Positions 33,418-44,696 of a DNA stretch of 64,000 bases are shown piece by piece. Made by a program: the position numbers and the translations under genes. Origin of the DNA: Amanita rubescens (Eukaryota > Basidiomycota > Agaricomycetes > Agaricales > Amanitaceae); the NCBI GenBank assembly GCA_015039365.1, contig WION01000063.1, positions 124,001 to 188,000 on the forward strand, written 5' to 3'. The number at the start of each line of letters is the position of its first letter. The first letter of the stretch is position 1. The notes beneath the pieces are model-generated. The model had not been told where the DNA came from. It worked only from the letters and a program-made list of their open reading frames with translations, and made no database searches.

Positions 33418-34755
33418 TCATTGATTAATCAGCTCCCGGAGGTGAATAGCTCCCAGCTTAATCCGCTCCTTCTGCGTAAAAAGAAGATGCATGTAATGGA
33501 CACTGTAGGCCCTAAACAAGCGGTAAGGCTCTCGGACCCACAGTTCAACTTCTGCGCAGAGAACTCCCAAGTCCCTCTGCTCTTCTTGGAAACGCGCGTA
33601 GGAGAGCATATACTCGAGCCCATCCTTGCACAGATAGTCGTACGCATCGCGGCGCAGATAAAGGGACTTGGAGAGCTTCGACCCGGACCAGTCAACGATG
33701 AGAGGGGTGTATACGATAATAATGGGTTTCCGCAAGTGGCGCCACAGCAGCTGCTCCTGCCAGAATCCTGCGTAGTCCGAGCCACAGATTTGGATATAAC
33801 CATGCTCGAAGTCTTCGTAGAACCGTCCAATGACGAGGTTGAAGAGTTGGCAGTTGAACTGCAGGCGGGAGCACTCGGTCGCGAGCACAACGGCGAACTG
33901 GCCATGAATCGGGCATTGGAAAAGCACTTTATCGGGGTCGTCGTAATTGTTGTGAGAACCGTACTTGTCTACGAGGCCACATCCTTCGTGGGGGCACGCA
34001 GCACGTAGAGCAATCGACCCCGAAGACGGCGCAAGAGAGACACCTAACGCCTCACGGTCATCGATAATACCGCGTAAAATGTCCGGGATACGAGGGAGCG
34101 ACAAGAATTCGGCTTCCATCCGGATGCGATACTCCACCTCTCCGCCAAAAAAGTTTGAAACAGTGCGAAGAATTTCGTGATAATCATTCAAGTGGTCAAA
34201 TAACTTGCCTGTGTCACGAAGGCCGCGTTGATACGCCACTCCGTCGATGCTGCACTGCTCCCCCTTTGCATTATCCCACAGGTCAAGCATGATGTACGGT
34301 TTAAGATTGAGATTCTTGAGATGGGTGGCGACGGAGAATGCAAGGGCAATGGACGAGAGTGTCCCCAGGTGCGGGGAGCTGTTCGGCTGGATGATGAGGT
34401 TGATCTCCACCTCTGGGCCGCGAGTGATTAACTTCGCGAGGTATTCCGGGTAATCGTCCTTGAAAGCGTACGATCCTCCGCCAAGAGCATGGTGACTAAC
34501 CCCATCACAGCTGACAGGCGAAATCTAGGAGATGTGCTTGAGCTTAGTCAGAAACACTGTGATGAATACAAGGCAAACCTCGCGTGGAGACAGTCGCTTC
34601 GCCAGCCGGCTATAGCAGCGAGCAAGAGAGGCAGAAATATATGACATGGTTGGATCTTGAAGGGCACCGGGATGTGGCAGCGAATGAGCTGGGTTGGGGA
34701 CAAGTGTGATACAGCACACCTCCCGGAAGTTGCGCAATTCATACACCTGAGACAA
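33418..34755 (-). CDS. Class I aminoacyl-tRNA synthetase-like protein (possibly broken)
   Basis: Fungal proteins of this type look like lone catalytic domains. The main exon (about 33418-34500) carries NSSPHLGTL, which fits the HIGH motif, and GSKLSKS, which fits KMSKS, about 230 residues apart as in class I synthetases. A zinc-site-like CPHEGC...CPIH lies between them. LDLWDNAKGEQ and ICGSDYAGFWQEQLLW also match a conserved fungal family as I recall it. Upstream, NPAHSLPHPGALQDP and LVFITVFLTKLKHIS continue the protein N-terminally, but an in-frame TAG at 34525-34527 interrupts it, possibly from a 9-nt insertion. No ATG starts the main exon, so the gene may be a pseudogene or use an unseen splice. 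The tRNA or substrate is unknown. Confidence 0.6.
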
Positions 34756-35122
34756 CTAGAATGAATCATGATTCATCAGCGCCAGTGATGCACTCACGAC
34801 TCACCGCCGGTCACCATCGTCGTAGCCCGCCCACATTTGTTCGTGATGTACAGCCCAGCCCACCATGTGCCGCAGTTCCAAAACTACGCGCCCATCCACT
34901 CCACAATATGGCGTATCTTTCTTTCCTGAGTGTCGTTGTGCCATATTAGATGCTCTATTTGATCAGCATGATTATAACTTGTGCCCCCATCTCCAGTGTT
35001 GATAGGAAGCTTGAAAAAGGAAATAATGTCGAGGAATATGGATAGTTGAGAGTTATATAATCACTATCAAGCATCGCGATTGTAATCTTTTTTTTATAAT
35101 ATTGTGATTCACATGACGTGAA

Positions 35123-35704
35123 ATGTCCGTTGCAACTCCCACACTCTTACAGAGACCTCTAAAGTTCCCCGACTTGCTCCCAAAACCACCGCAACCTCAC
35201 CCTCTTCCACTCTCTCGTCGTCGCATATATGGCCACCTCAATGTTGTTCGTGACTTGCAAAGGGAGATGGACGACTTGAGTGATGAGGAGAACGAGTTGG
35301 AAGATATCGTACGTTTCCTCCTCCTTACTTTGAAAACGCGAAAGCTGATATCACGTTTCTCGTTGCAGAATATGCACATCCATAATCGAGGATTCAATTT
35401 TTTGATACCCATCGGGCGTGTGCTCACCCAGCAAGAAGAGAAAAACGACGTGAGGTCCCGTTAGCCTCCCTGATGTGTATTAACGCGGTCTATCTCAACA
35501 CAGGCCGACGAGGAAACAGATGGGAGTGGCTCTGAACAATCAGAAGGTGGTCAATCGCTGATGGAGGATGACGGTGAGAATGACTCTAACCAAGATCTCG
35601 ACGCGAGCATGGAAGACTTGGACGAAGACATGGCGCCGGATTCGGAGGATAACAATGATGGTGATATAACGGACGATTTGGATGACGAGTCTGCTTCAAT
35701 CTGA
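35123..35704 (+). CDS. APC15/Mnd2-like anaphase-promoting-complex subunit
   Basis: Three exons (35123-35308, 35369-35449, 35504-35704) encode 155 aa, all in frame at GT/AG. The N-terminus has LKFPDLLPKPPQPHPLPL, then DDLSDEENELEDI, then MHIHNRGFNFLIPIGRVLTQQEEKND, and a long Asp/Glu-rich tail. This order (N-terminal proline-rich part, a helix, an LxPIG block, then an acidic tail) fits the small APC15/Mnd2 subunit, which controls the mitotic checkpoint complex on APC/C. The family is inferred from that short pattern and length. A broken second copy lies at 47190-47990. Confidence 0.6.
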
Positions 35705-36480
35705 ACGTGAATAGGTACGTGGCGCCCAAAGTGTATACTTGCGAAACCACTGATTATATCCAGTTTCGTGCATATTCTTTTTATACTTGGCTGCAAGAAT
35801 GTACTTTTGAACAAGTATATATAATACCGGCTCCAATACTCCCACTCCGTCCTTGTCTCTATATATGCTAGTCTCAGGCTGAGAGGGTTGATCCGGAGAG
35901 TCTCCTGAATTCAATCCTGCCCTTGGCTGTCGTAATTATGCACCGGCTAGAATCCCTTTGACCGTGTACATCGAAACAACAACGATGGCTCGGAGATTAG
36001 TCGGGTCGCCCCGTGTATTCGACTTGACTTGCCCGAATCCATGGCTCTAGAATAGTCCGTCTCGGTGATGCGCCTGCCGACGATCTAAATGGGGGGAGGC
36101 CGTGGGAGATCTTTCGACACGGGGTGGAGCACAGACGCAATGATTATTTGCAGACGACACATTTATCGAGCCACCGCGGTATCGGTCCCGCGACTTGTTG
36201 CCAAGAAGAATTGGAACACGTCCCCGTCGCAAAGGATGCCAAATACAAGTACACTGCACCTATTGTGCTGTTACCGTTTGAACCCATTTGCCAGGTGCTA
36301 CATATCGAAAGGACGCCTGACCATCACATTCCCCTATCACTTGAGCAATCGCATCCAGTTGCTCCTTTCTATTCTATGAAAAGAGCCGCAATAGAACCAA
36401 ACGCCTTGCCTCTTGTGCCATCAATAAGGATAGATTCTGGCAGATTTCTAAAGGCAAAACCAAATTGAGTAACCAAGTGA
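35705..36480. other. Intergenic; start of the APC15 duplicated segment's 3' flank
   Basis: The sequence 35700-35970 is homologous to 47620-47990. Frames at 36089-36468 are open but have no recognisable domain. Confidence 0.4.
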
Positions 36481-36843
36481 TTATTTAAAGATCGTTCTGA
36501 GTTTCTTCGCAGTTAGGAGGGTCACTGTAGCGCGGCTAGAGATAATAGAGGAGCGATGAATTAGGGTCCCACTCACGATCAGGAAACTGCAGATCCTGCA
36601 CAACAAACTTGATTTCTTTAGAAGGCTGATAATAGCGTTTGTAGAAATGCTGAAGTTCTTCATCGCTGTTGATAGTAACTATGTCCTTGGCTTCGTCGAG
36701 GAAAGTGACGCTGACATTCTCTGGTGAAACATCATACAGCCCAACGATTTTTGAGGCAAGATCTCCCCAGCTTGGCTGTACATCAAAATATGCAAGTCTA
36801 GTTGGGGCTTGGCCTTCTTGAGTTTGATAGTCATGAAAGACAT
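36481..36843 (-). pseudogene. PB1-domain gene remnant
   Basis: On the minus strand an ATG at 36843 gives MSFMTIKLKKAKP. After a frame slip of one base, the sequence reads TRLAYFDVQPSWGDLASKIV, SVTFLDEAKDIVTINSDEEL and EIKFVVQDLQFPD, a clear PB1 (ubiquitin-like interaction) fold with the acidic DE..D..TI loop. An intron near 36540-36580 and TAA at 36481 follow. PB1 domains pair signalling or scaffold proteins. The frameshift and the lack of anything beyond the PB1 domain indicate a pseudogene. A hairpin MITE starts about 50 bp upstream. Confidence 0.6.
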
Positions 36844-36928
36844 TCCCGCTACGTAAGTGTCACAGTCACAAAGTGTCTACTCGCCACAGTGACCCAGACT
36901 CCTACCCAGTCTCACGGAGCGGCGCTTG

Positions 36929-36942
36929 AGGCTTGACGATGC
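36929..36942 (+). repeat. 14-bp target-site duplication, left
   Basis: GAGGCTTGACGATG is repeated exactly at 44602-44615. These two copies flank the LINE, which ends in a poly(A) tract. Confidence 0.85.
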
Positions 36943-37137
36943 AATTCTTCTTGACCTTTTACCACCACCTTCCTATTTGAGTCTAAACACGTTCTACATC
37001 TCCTACTGCTATTCTCTCCTGCCAGTCCACAAGAAGCCCCCCCCTTTGCTTTCTAAGACTCTTTTCCCCCATTTCTCCTTTTCCCCTCGTCCTTTCTATC
37101 GTCCTATTCCTCCATCCATTTTCCCATTCCTGGCCTC

Positions 37138-40100
37138 ATGCTTCCAGGGGAACCCCCCCTGCTAGACCACCTTGGTCTTGACGGTCACCGAAGGTCTAGA
37201 TCCGCCTCGCTAACTACCAGGCGAGTTGCTAATTTCTTTCCTGCTACAACTATGACACCCACAGAGGGAAAGGGTTTGCCCCTCCCAGAGGAGACAGGCT
37301 TTGCGCCCTCCTCCTATGCACACGCAAACGTGCCCACCTCGTTGCACAGGGCAACATCACCAACGGTTTTCCCACAGGTTTTTTCCCAGGCTGTCCCTCC
37401 TTCCACCCTTGCACCGTATCACACGCCCGTCACCAACAACGTCGCTCTAGCTGTTCCTCACAACCCTGACTTCATGGCAAATCTTATTAGCGCCATCATG
37501 CCCAGCATTACCAATATAATAACCACCCACTTCCAAACCATGAGTGTCGAACAAACTAAACCACATGCCCAACCCGCTTCTCGCCTCCGTGGTGGAGCAC
37601 CATCTGATCCCCCGTCCAGGATCCCTACGCCTACTCCTATCCCCTCCACCTTCCCTGAACACGAGGAAGAAACTGACACTTGGTATAAACCAAAAACGCC
37701 TAAGACCGGCCGCATAAGCAGGGCTAAATCCGAATCCAGATTTAACCCCTTACCGTCCAAACCCAGTGACCCTGTCGATAACCCCTTTTCGGAACACAAC
37801 CCGACCTTAAGGACAACGTCGCGTCTATCTTACCGCAATAATAACACCAGCGGCAACAATAGCGCTTACAACGCTAGCAGCAGCGACGACGGCAGCGACA
37901 GCGATATGGATTCCGACGAAGATGATACGATCACACTTGCCAGAGGCAAACAATTCGTCCTTGACCTGGGCCTTGAAACAAACCCCAATGCGATTCCAGG
38001 ATTCATCCACGAAGGCCAAAAGGCAACCCTGGACGACACCAACCCTTACCACTTCCTTCAGAGAGGTGACATCGATATCGAAAACGTCAGCGGCTTTGTC
38101 AAATACTTTTCATCTGACTTCTTAAATTGGCGCACTTTGGGACATTTAATCTTCGATATTTTCGGAACCTGCAGGGTCGAAGGAGACAAGATGGACTTCA
38201 TACAGTTTATGTACAAACTTTCGGAGCTTGCCACGAAGGCCGGCGACGACACAGCCGCTGGAATCCTGGAAAACATGGCTGGTTCTGATCACTTACTGCG
38301 AAAAGCTAACAACAGGTTCAACACACTCAAAGATAGGGAAATACACCTTAAGGAACGGGTGTTAAGTAAGGAGGTTGAAGTTAAAGGTGCTAACCATGAA
38401 ATAGGTGCCCTTAGGAATGAAAACCGCCGACTTAGGTCCGAAGTCACCGAAATGACAGGAGGCAAAAATGCGGCAAGGATGGAAATTGAGGGAATGAGGA
38501 TTGAGTGTAAAAGAATGACGGACGACGCTGAGGTAGAGATCCGCGCTCTTCGAGAACAGTTAACTGGCTTGAAAACCCAACTCGCCACTGTCTTAGGCAA
38601 CTCTACCGCCAAACCCGCCAACATGGAAGTGGATGCCAATGTGGAGGAAGCTCCCACTGCGGCCCCACTCGCAACTCCCGCCCAAGTCGAAATAGAGGAG
38701 ACGGCAACACAAAGAGGACGCCGCCCATTACCTGGTACTACTCGAAACGGCTCCTTCAGAAACAGGTCAGGATCCACTGCCGCTCGCCCTACACGCACAC
38801 AGCAAAACGACAACTCCAACGGCAACATCAAAATTAATGACACCTTCACTCGTACCATGTCTCAAATCATGAGCGTCCCGGGCATATCACCAGCCGAAGC
38901 CTTCATTGCCACGTCGAAACTTTTAGACAACAAGCCTGCTACCGCAGCTGCATCGGATTCGGGCAAACATAGGGAAAAACCAACCGACTGGCGTAACAGA
39001 AAACAAACCTATGCAGCAACAGCCGCCAAACCATTAGAAGATGTAAGCGAACTAATGAGGCGTATGAACCAAGTGGGACAAAATGTTAGTAACAATACCG
39101 TCACCACCAACGCGCGTGCACCCAAACCAACTTGGAATCAGCTACAAACACGCCGAAACCTCGTTACCAAACCCACGGCCAATGGCACGAGACTTACAGA
39201 ACTCCATCTCCAGGTACAAGCTTCAGTCGTTGCTGATCGACTAAGGTCCCTCTACGGCAAAGTCCTCCAAGAGGCGGTAGCCCTAGCTGTCAATCCTCAT
39301 TTATCCGAGGAGGAGAAAAAGTTGTTTGAGGAAAACCCGGTCAAAGACGTACGATGGTCCACCAGAAACAACCTCATCATCACCTGTGATGGTGCCATCT
39401 CCGATGAGATGGCTTCAGCCCTACTAGCAGCTGTCAATAAATGGACACCGGACAACTCCCAACATGGCACATCGGTTCTAAATAAGCCCCCGACCACCGA
39501 CCTCAAGTTCCTATCAGTCTTAACTAGACACGGAGACGACAGCGAGATCACGCCAAATGATTACCAACAGCAGATCCGGCTTCACCCAGCCTGGCGAGAT
39601 GTTATCTTCTGGGGAAAAGGCGCCAGTCTTCTTAGAAAGAAAGACGAACCCCTCCCGGACTCTACCATTCTTATCGTAACTATCGTTGATGACAACATGG
39701 GTAGCATCGGCAAAAAACTAATGAACACCAGAGTAAACTTCTGGGGTGAAGGCAGAATCTGCAGACGATGGATTCAAAAGAACCATGTCCCACGCTGCAC
39801 TACCTGTCTGCGCTGGGGCCATAGCACACTTGCATGCTACACGGGAGAACGAAAATGTAGAAAGTGCGGAGGAGGACACGTTGAGCGGAGGCACGAACAA
39901 AACTGTGAGAAATGTAAGAAGGGTAAAGGCACCATCTGCGCCCCGATGTGCGCCAACTGCAACGGCCCACATTTTGCAGATTCAGAAAACTGTCCTTTCT
40001 GGGCCATACGGTACAGCAGAAATGACATAGAGGCGCTTTATCTGAAACTAAAGAAGGAAAGAATGGAAACATCCAAAGCCAACCGCCTGTCTGGAGCCAA

Positions 40101-40461
40101 GGCAAACTCCAAGGGCAACACAGTCTCTATCCTCGCTCCGGCCACTACTACAACAACAAAATTTAGACCCATACGCATTAACGCCAAAGCGAGCGGCAGC
40201 GGCAACGGCAAACCCACCCTCGACAAAGACGGTTTCCAAATCGTGAGCAGTGGAGCGCTCAGGGCATCGAAAGGCAGTGCTTTCGTTTTCCCGGTGAAAG
40301 ACGATGATGATATGATAGAAGATAGCAATGTGGAGGAGCGGGTTTTCGCCAGGATCGATGACGATGACGTGGAAGATAGTGAATCGGCGGCAGTAGAAGG
40401 TGACAAAGGCAAAGGTAAAACCAAGGCCTCAACCTCTGATAAATTCAACGTTACCCTATGA
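37138..40461 (+). CDS. LINE ORF1 (Gag-like RNA-binding protein)
   Basis: The ORF of 1107 aa is intact. The first 250 residues are Pro/Ser/Thr-rich. A long helical region follows at about 380-490 (KDREIHLKERVLSKEVEVKG..., probable coiled coil for trimerising). Residues about 880-950 hold consecutive zinc-knuckle-like Cys/His clusters (CTTCLRWGHSTLAC, CRKCGGGHVERRHEQNC, CANCNGPHFADSENC). These bind the element RNA. It ends in an acidic tail. The stop TGA at 40459-40461 overlaps the ATG of ORF2, so ORF2 is probably translated by termination and reinitiation. Confidence 0.85.
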   Translation: MLPGEPPLLDHLGLDGHRRSRSASLTTRRVANFFPATTMTPTEGKGLPLPEETGFAPSSYAHANVPTSLHRATSPTVFPQVFSQAVPPSTLAPYHTPVTNNVALAVPHNPDFMANLISAIMPSITNIITTHFQTMSVEQTKPHAQPASRLRGGAPSDPPSRIPTPTPIPSTFPEHEEETDTWYKPKTPKTGRISRAKSESRFNPLPSKPSDPVDNPFSEHNPTLRTTSRLSYRNNNTSGNNSAYNASSSDDGSDSDMDSDEDDTITLARGKQFVLDLGLETNPNAIPGFIHEGQKATLDDTNPYHFLQRGDIDIENVSGFVKYFSSDFLNWRTLGHLIFDIFGTCRVEGDKMDFIQFMYKLSELATKAGDDTAAGILENMAGSDHLLRKANNRFNTLKDREIHLKERVLSKEVEVKGANHEIGALRNENRRLRSEVTEMTGGKNAARMEIEGMRIECKRMTDDAEVEIRALREQLTGLKTQLATVLGNSTAKPANMEVDANVEEAPTAAPLATPAQVEIEETATQRGRRPLPGTTRNGSFRNRSGSTAARPTRTQQNDNSNGNIKINDTFTRTMSQIMSVPGISPAEAFIATSKLLDNKPATAAASDSGKHREKPTDWRNRKQTYAATAAKPLEDVSELMRRMNQVGQNVSNNTVTTNARAPKPTWNQLQTRRNLVTKPTANGTRLTELHLQVQASVVADRLRSLYGKVLQEAVALAVNPHLSEEEKKLFEENPVKDVRWSTRNNLIITCDGAISDEMASALLAAVNKWTPDNSQHGTSVLNKPPTTDLKFLSVLTRHGDDSEITPNDYQQQIRLHPAWRDVIFWGKGASLLRKKDEPLPDSTILIVTIVDDNMGSIGKKLMNTRVNFWGEGRICRRWIQKNHVPRCTTCLRWGHSTLACYTGERKCRKCGGGHVERRHEQNCEKCKKGKGTICAPMCANCNGPHFADSENCPFWAIRYSRNDIEALYLKLKKERMETSKANRLSGAKANSKGNTVSILAPATTTTTKFRPIRINAKASGSGNGKPTLDKDGFQIVSSGALRASKGSAFVFPVKDDDDMIEDSNVEERVFARIDDDDVEDSESAAVEGDKGKGKTKASTSDKFNVTL

Positions 40462-43400
40462 TTGATATGCCCAATACTCAACCTATTTATAATCGGACTC
40501 TTCTTAATCGTATTTCTGACTTTAAATTTCTTTTTCAAAATGTACATAAAAGCCGTAAAACGACGCACGACTTACTCGAGAACTACTCAGAAGGTACTGA
40601 CTTCATCTTTATTCAGGAAGCAAACTTCAGTCACATAAGGAATACCATCAGTGTCACCAATGAGCATGGAGACCCGGTCATTGGCCCTGTCCATCATAAA
40701 GCCTGGGAATGCATCCAAAAGCACGACACCTATCCCAATACGCAGGTCACAATATACGTCAACCGAAGAATACTCTCGTCTCACTCCATTTCCCTCGACC
40801 CGCACGTTATACCTCACGAAAATGTCCTAACCATCAGCGTCACCAGGACTTTCGACAATGCCTCCTGTACTCTAATCAACATCTATAATCGACCACAAAC
40901 AGGAAACTCGGCGGTCCGCTGCCTTATACGCAAGCTCAGAGACCCCGCCTTTGAGCCCACCGTCATACAAGGCGATTTTAACCTACACCACGTCGAATGG
41001 GAACCGCGACGAGAGAGACTCAACGATAGCATAGCAAATGAACTTCTTGAGGAGATGACTGAAAACGATCTCAACCTGGTAAACGACGACGGCGCGCCCA
41101 CATGGCATCACCCCGACGGCCGCTCTTCTGTCCTCGACCTCATCTTCCTCAGAAGAGACTACATGGACTTCGAGCGCTTCATTCACACCAATGAGACCAG
41201 AGCCCGAGGCGGATCAGACCATTCGCTCTTAGGATTGAGTTTCGGCAACTTCAAAGATGACAATGCTGGTGAATACATTCCTGAGGACACAGATGAAGAG
41301 GAAGCCTTTATCAACGGAGTGACAGCTGCGGTATTGGAATATGCACGATCTCTGGACGAAGGGATAACGAAGGAGAATGTGGATAATGGATGCGATATCA
41401 TGGAAAACCAGATACACGGAGCCTGGCTTAGAAATTGCCGAAAGGGTAAAGCAGGGGGCAACCCCACGAGGTGGTGGACAGAGGAATGTCAGATAGCGAA
41501 GGAAATTTACGAGGCTGAGAGGAATCGCCCAAACCTCAAAGAGTACAGAGCCACAACGAGGAACGCCAGGAACACCTTCTTTGAACAAAAGCTCAAAACC
41601 ATGTCCGCCACCAATAGTCCCTGGGAGGCGCTCAAGTGGATACGACCACGCCCTCCCCCGTCTTACTCTCAGATCAAACGGCCGGACGGCTCCATGATCA
41701 CCAGCCAAACCGAACTCTTCGAATCACTCCACCAACAGTTCAACAAGGCCAGCGTTACCAATACAATAGACTGGACTTACATCAACGGTCTCTGTGACGC
41801 CGAACCACGGGACTCTCCCGACCTCTCTATGAAGGAACTATGGGACGCACTCTCCACCACAAAGAACAAATCCGCCCCTGGCGTCGACCACATCACCTGG
41901 AGGCACCTGAAGCTCGCCCTCCTGACGCCTGGTGCCGACATGGCTCTGCTAAAAATCTTCAACGCCATTTTGAACACCAGCCACTGGCCCAAATCCTTCA
42001 AGGAGGCAGTCTCAGTCGTGATCCCCAAACCAAAAAAGGACGACTATTCGGTACCCAAGGCGTATAGACCCATAGCCCTCCTCAAGGTAATGGGAAAACT
42101 CTTAACAAAAATGCTCGCCAAAAGGCTCCAATTCGACGGCATCGCAAATGACCTCTTCCATCCTGGGCAGTTCGGAGGAATTCAAAAACACTCGACGGTG
42201 GATGTGGGAGTGGTTTTAATGGACATGATTTCAGAGGCACGAGACAGAGGCCTCTTCACCTCGGTTCTGGCGGTAGATATCGCGCAATTTTTTCCCTTCA
42301 ATCAATCATGATGTAATGGTCGCGCTGCTAACCAAACAGGGATTCTGTCACAAAATTACTAATCTCATCGCCTCTTTCTTTAAAGATAGAACCACCGCTT
42401 ACAAATGGGGAAAACAAACCTCCCACACTTTCGACGCGGACCTAGGCACCCCACAGGGTGACTGTTTGTCGCCGGTCCTCTCTGCATTATATATTTCTCT
42501 CGTCCTCAAGTCCCACTTCCAATGGGATCTTGAGTCAAGTACTAACTGCCTTTTTTTCGTCGATGACGGCACGCTCTGCGCATCGTCTCTGACAATGAAC
42601 CACAATATGCTAACCTTGAAAGCGGCCATCGAACGTCTAACAGACGTATTTGCGAAAATAGGCATACAAATCGAACAAACCAAGACGGAACTCATGCACT
42701 TCGCTGCATACGACCTCAGCAAAGGGCCGAGAACCTTTAAACACAAACGACAACCCAACCTTGTTTACGTAGTTGGTGGAAGGGAGTTTACGATCAAACC
42801 GATCGGCGTATGGAGATATCTAGGTTTCTTTTTCGATCCTTTTCTTAAATTTCATCATCACGTCAAATACTATACTAACAAAGCGTTCAGTACTATTAGA
42901 GCCTGCGGAATGTTAGGAAACTCGCGTCGAGGATTAAGTCCCAGGAACCGCGCTTTAGCTTACAAGGCAATCACTCTCCCGGTGCTTACATACGGTCTTG
43001 CACTTTGGTATGCGGAGGATGGCAGAGGAGTAAAGAAACAGTTGATGGAAATGAAGAGAGTCCATAACTTCGCTCTGAGATGGATAACAGGCGCTTTTAG
43101 AGGATCCCCATCGGGCGCGCTAGAAATGATCGCTCACATCCCCCCCCTGGATGTATGGTGCAATCTATGCATTTACGGTTACGCCGCCAGGATTCACACA
43201 CTCCCAAACAACCATCTGCTTAAGGTCGCCTGGTCATCGGATCTAGTTAAACCCTCATCTAGGAGGATAAGGCCCAAAAGATGCCCACGTCATCTCCCGA
43301 GCGACAACCCTAACACTAGACTCAGAGCCTTCAGAGGACAAATTAAAGAACAATTCGACACCTATCACCCCGTCAACAGACCGGGACACAGGGTCGAAGA

Positions 43401-44424
43401 CGTGTATGGAGAAAACATCGAACGCACAAAAATGGACGCTCCAAAGAAAAATAGCGATGAGTTTGGCGGGTGGATGAGAGAGTATCGAACGTGGCTCAGA
43501 GAGGTGGAAAACGATGAGGATGCCACTGTCATCTACACTGATGGCGGTTACTGGAAAGACAAAAGGCGAGGACGAGCTGCCTTCGTCCTGTCTAACCATG
43601 GATTATTCGACATTACGGACACAGCCGACTGCCCGGCAGGCTCCTCCTACGATGCAGAAATAGTAGCCCTAGGGATGGCGGTTGCGTGGGCGGCTGCAAA
43701 CAAAGAACGAATCAGACCCAACCTTTGGTTCATTATTGACAACAAAAGCGTCATTCAAGGTGCCCTGAACATGGACGCGCACACCAATCAGATGGAGTCT
43801 GTCAGAATAAATCTCCTACTCTTGGACCTCTTTGCGGACAACACCATTCGGTCCCTTCATTTCGCACACTGCCCATTGCATTCAGGCATTGAAGGCAATG
43901 AGAAGGCGGACTCACTCGCTTCCCGCGCACCCCCAGCTATGACGGGACCCTTAATATTGAAACAACACTTCACCGACGAGCAAAGACGCCGCATGAACAA
44001 CCTCTGGAGAATCAGAGCCAGTTCCCAAGCTTACAGAGGCCGACAATGGCTCGCTGTCAAATATAATTGAAAGCGCTTCCTACCCATGCTAGGCTCTTCA
44101 ACGAAGAGAAAGAGATTCTTCTTTGAAATGGCGGACGACGATAGAGAGAGGATGACGAGAATTACATATGCGATGACCAACCACGCACCGACAGGAGAAC
44201 ACAACCAAAGAATGTTCCCGGACAAATCAACAGATTGCCCAACATGCCAACCTGGGACTTACCAATCACGCGAGCACATCCTAACACGATGCAGGTATCA
44301 CTTTTCTTTTCCTTCATTACGCGAATGGACTAACGACCCGAAAAACGACGTATCACTTGCTAAAATCATCAAAGAAAATCCTACTATATTTTCGTTTACT
44401 GATCTTCCCCTCGATGTACCATAG
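40458..44424 (+). pseudogene. LINE ORF2 (endonuclease, reverse transcriptase, RNase H), frameshifted
   Basis: The three segments 40458-42311, 42316-44070 and 44086-44424 form one broken protein. The first has an AP-endonuclease-like domain (FLFQNVHKSR near 22, GDFNLHHVEW near 172, GGSDHSLLGL near 254) and the front of RT. The frame breaks at about 42290-42305 where one extra T sits in a T/C run. The second has RT motif FFVDDGTL, and RNase H (YTDGGYWK, IDNKSVI, HSGIEGNEKAD). A TGA at 44068-44070 stands where Trp is expected; the last part then reads on. Both defects are simple. The element can only be mobilised in trans. Confidence 0.85.
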
Positions 44425-44601
44425 TCCTCTTTTCCTCTATTCGTTTCCCTCTTTTCTACTTAGAAAAATACCACTAAACACATTAACATGCGCGTAAACG
44501 CGCATTACCCCACTATGTGACTTGTGTCACAATGCTTACTTGTATTAGTTTACTCCTTGCTCAAATGAAATCACCTTTATAATTAAAAAAAAAAAAAAAA
44601 A

Positions 44602-44615
44602 GAGGCTTGACGATG
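44602..44615 (+). repeat. 14-bp target-site duplication, right
   Basis: This exact copy of the 36929-36942 sequence follows the LINE poly(A) tract directly. Confidence 0.85.
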
Positions 44616-44696
44616 TTATGTAAGCCGCTTGCTCTAGGGAGAACGTCTTACATAACATCGTCAAGACCGCTCCACGTGAGACTGGGTAGGAGTCTG

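Larger units (their letters stand above)
36943..44601 (+). mobile_element. Tad-like LINE retrotransposon, 7.66 kb
   Basis: Full-length-looking non-LTR element: about 195 bp of leader, ORF1 (37138-40461), ORF2 (40458-44424, broken), a 3' tail, and poly(A) at about 44585-44601. It is flanked by a 14-bp target duplication. ORF2 carries endonuclease, reverse transcriptase and RNase H, as in fungal Tad elements. One frameshift and one stop make it inactive by itself. Confidence 0.9.
36895..44696. mobile_element. Hairpin MITE (129 bp) split by a LINE insertion
   Basis: Left piece 36895-36942 and right piece 44616-44696 join into a 129-bp palindrome-like element. Each end reads CAGACTCCTACCCAGTC and its reverse complement, and the arms also share GCTTGACGATGTTATGTAAG with its complement. 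The same end sequence occurs on the RecQ element at 52684, so this is probably an internally deleted relative. I see no target duplication around it. The intervening 7.66 kb is a LINE with its own target duplication. Confidence 0.75.
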
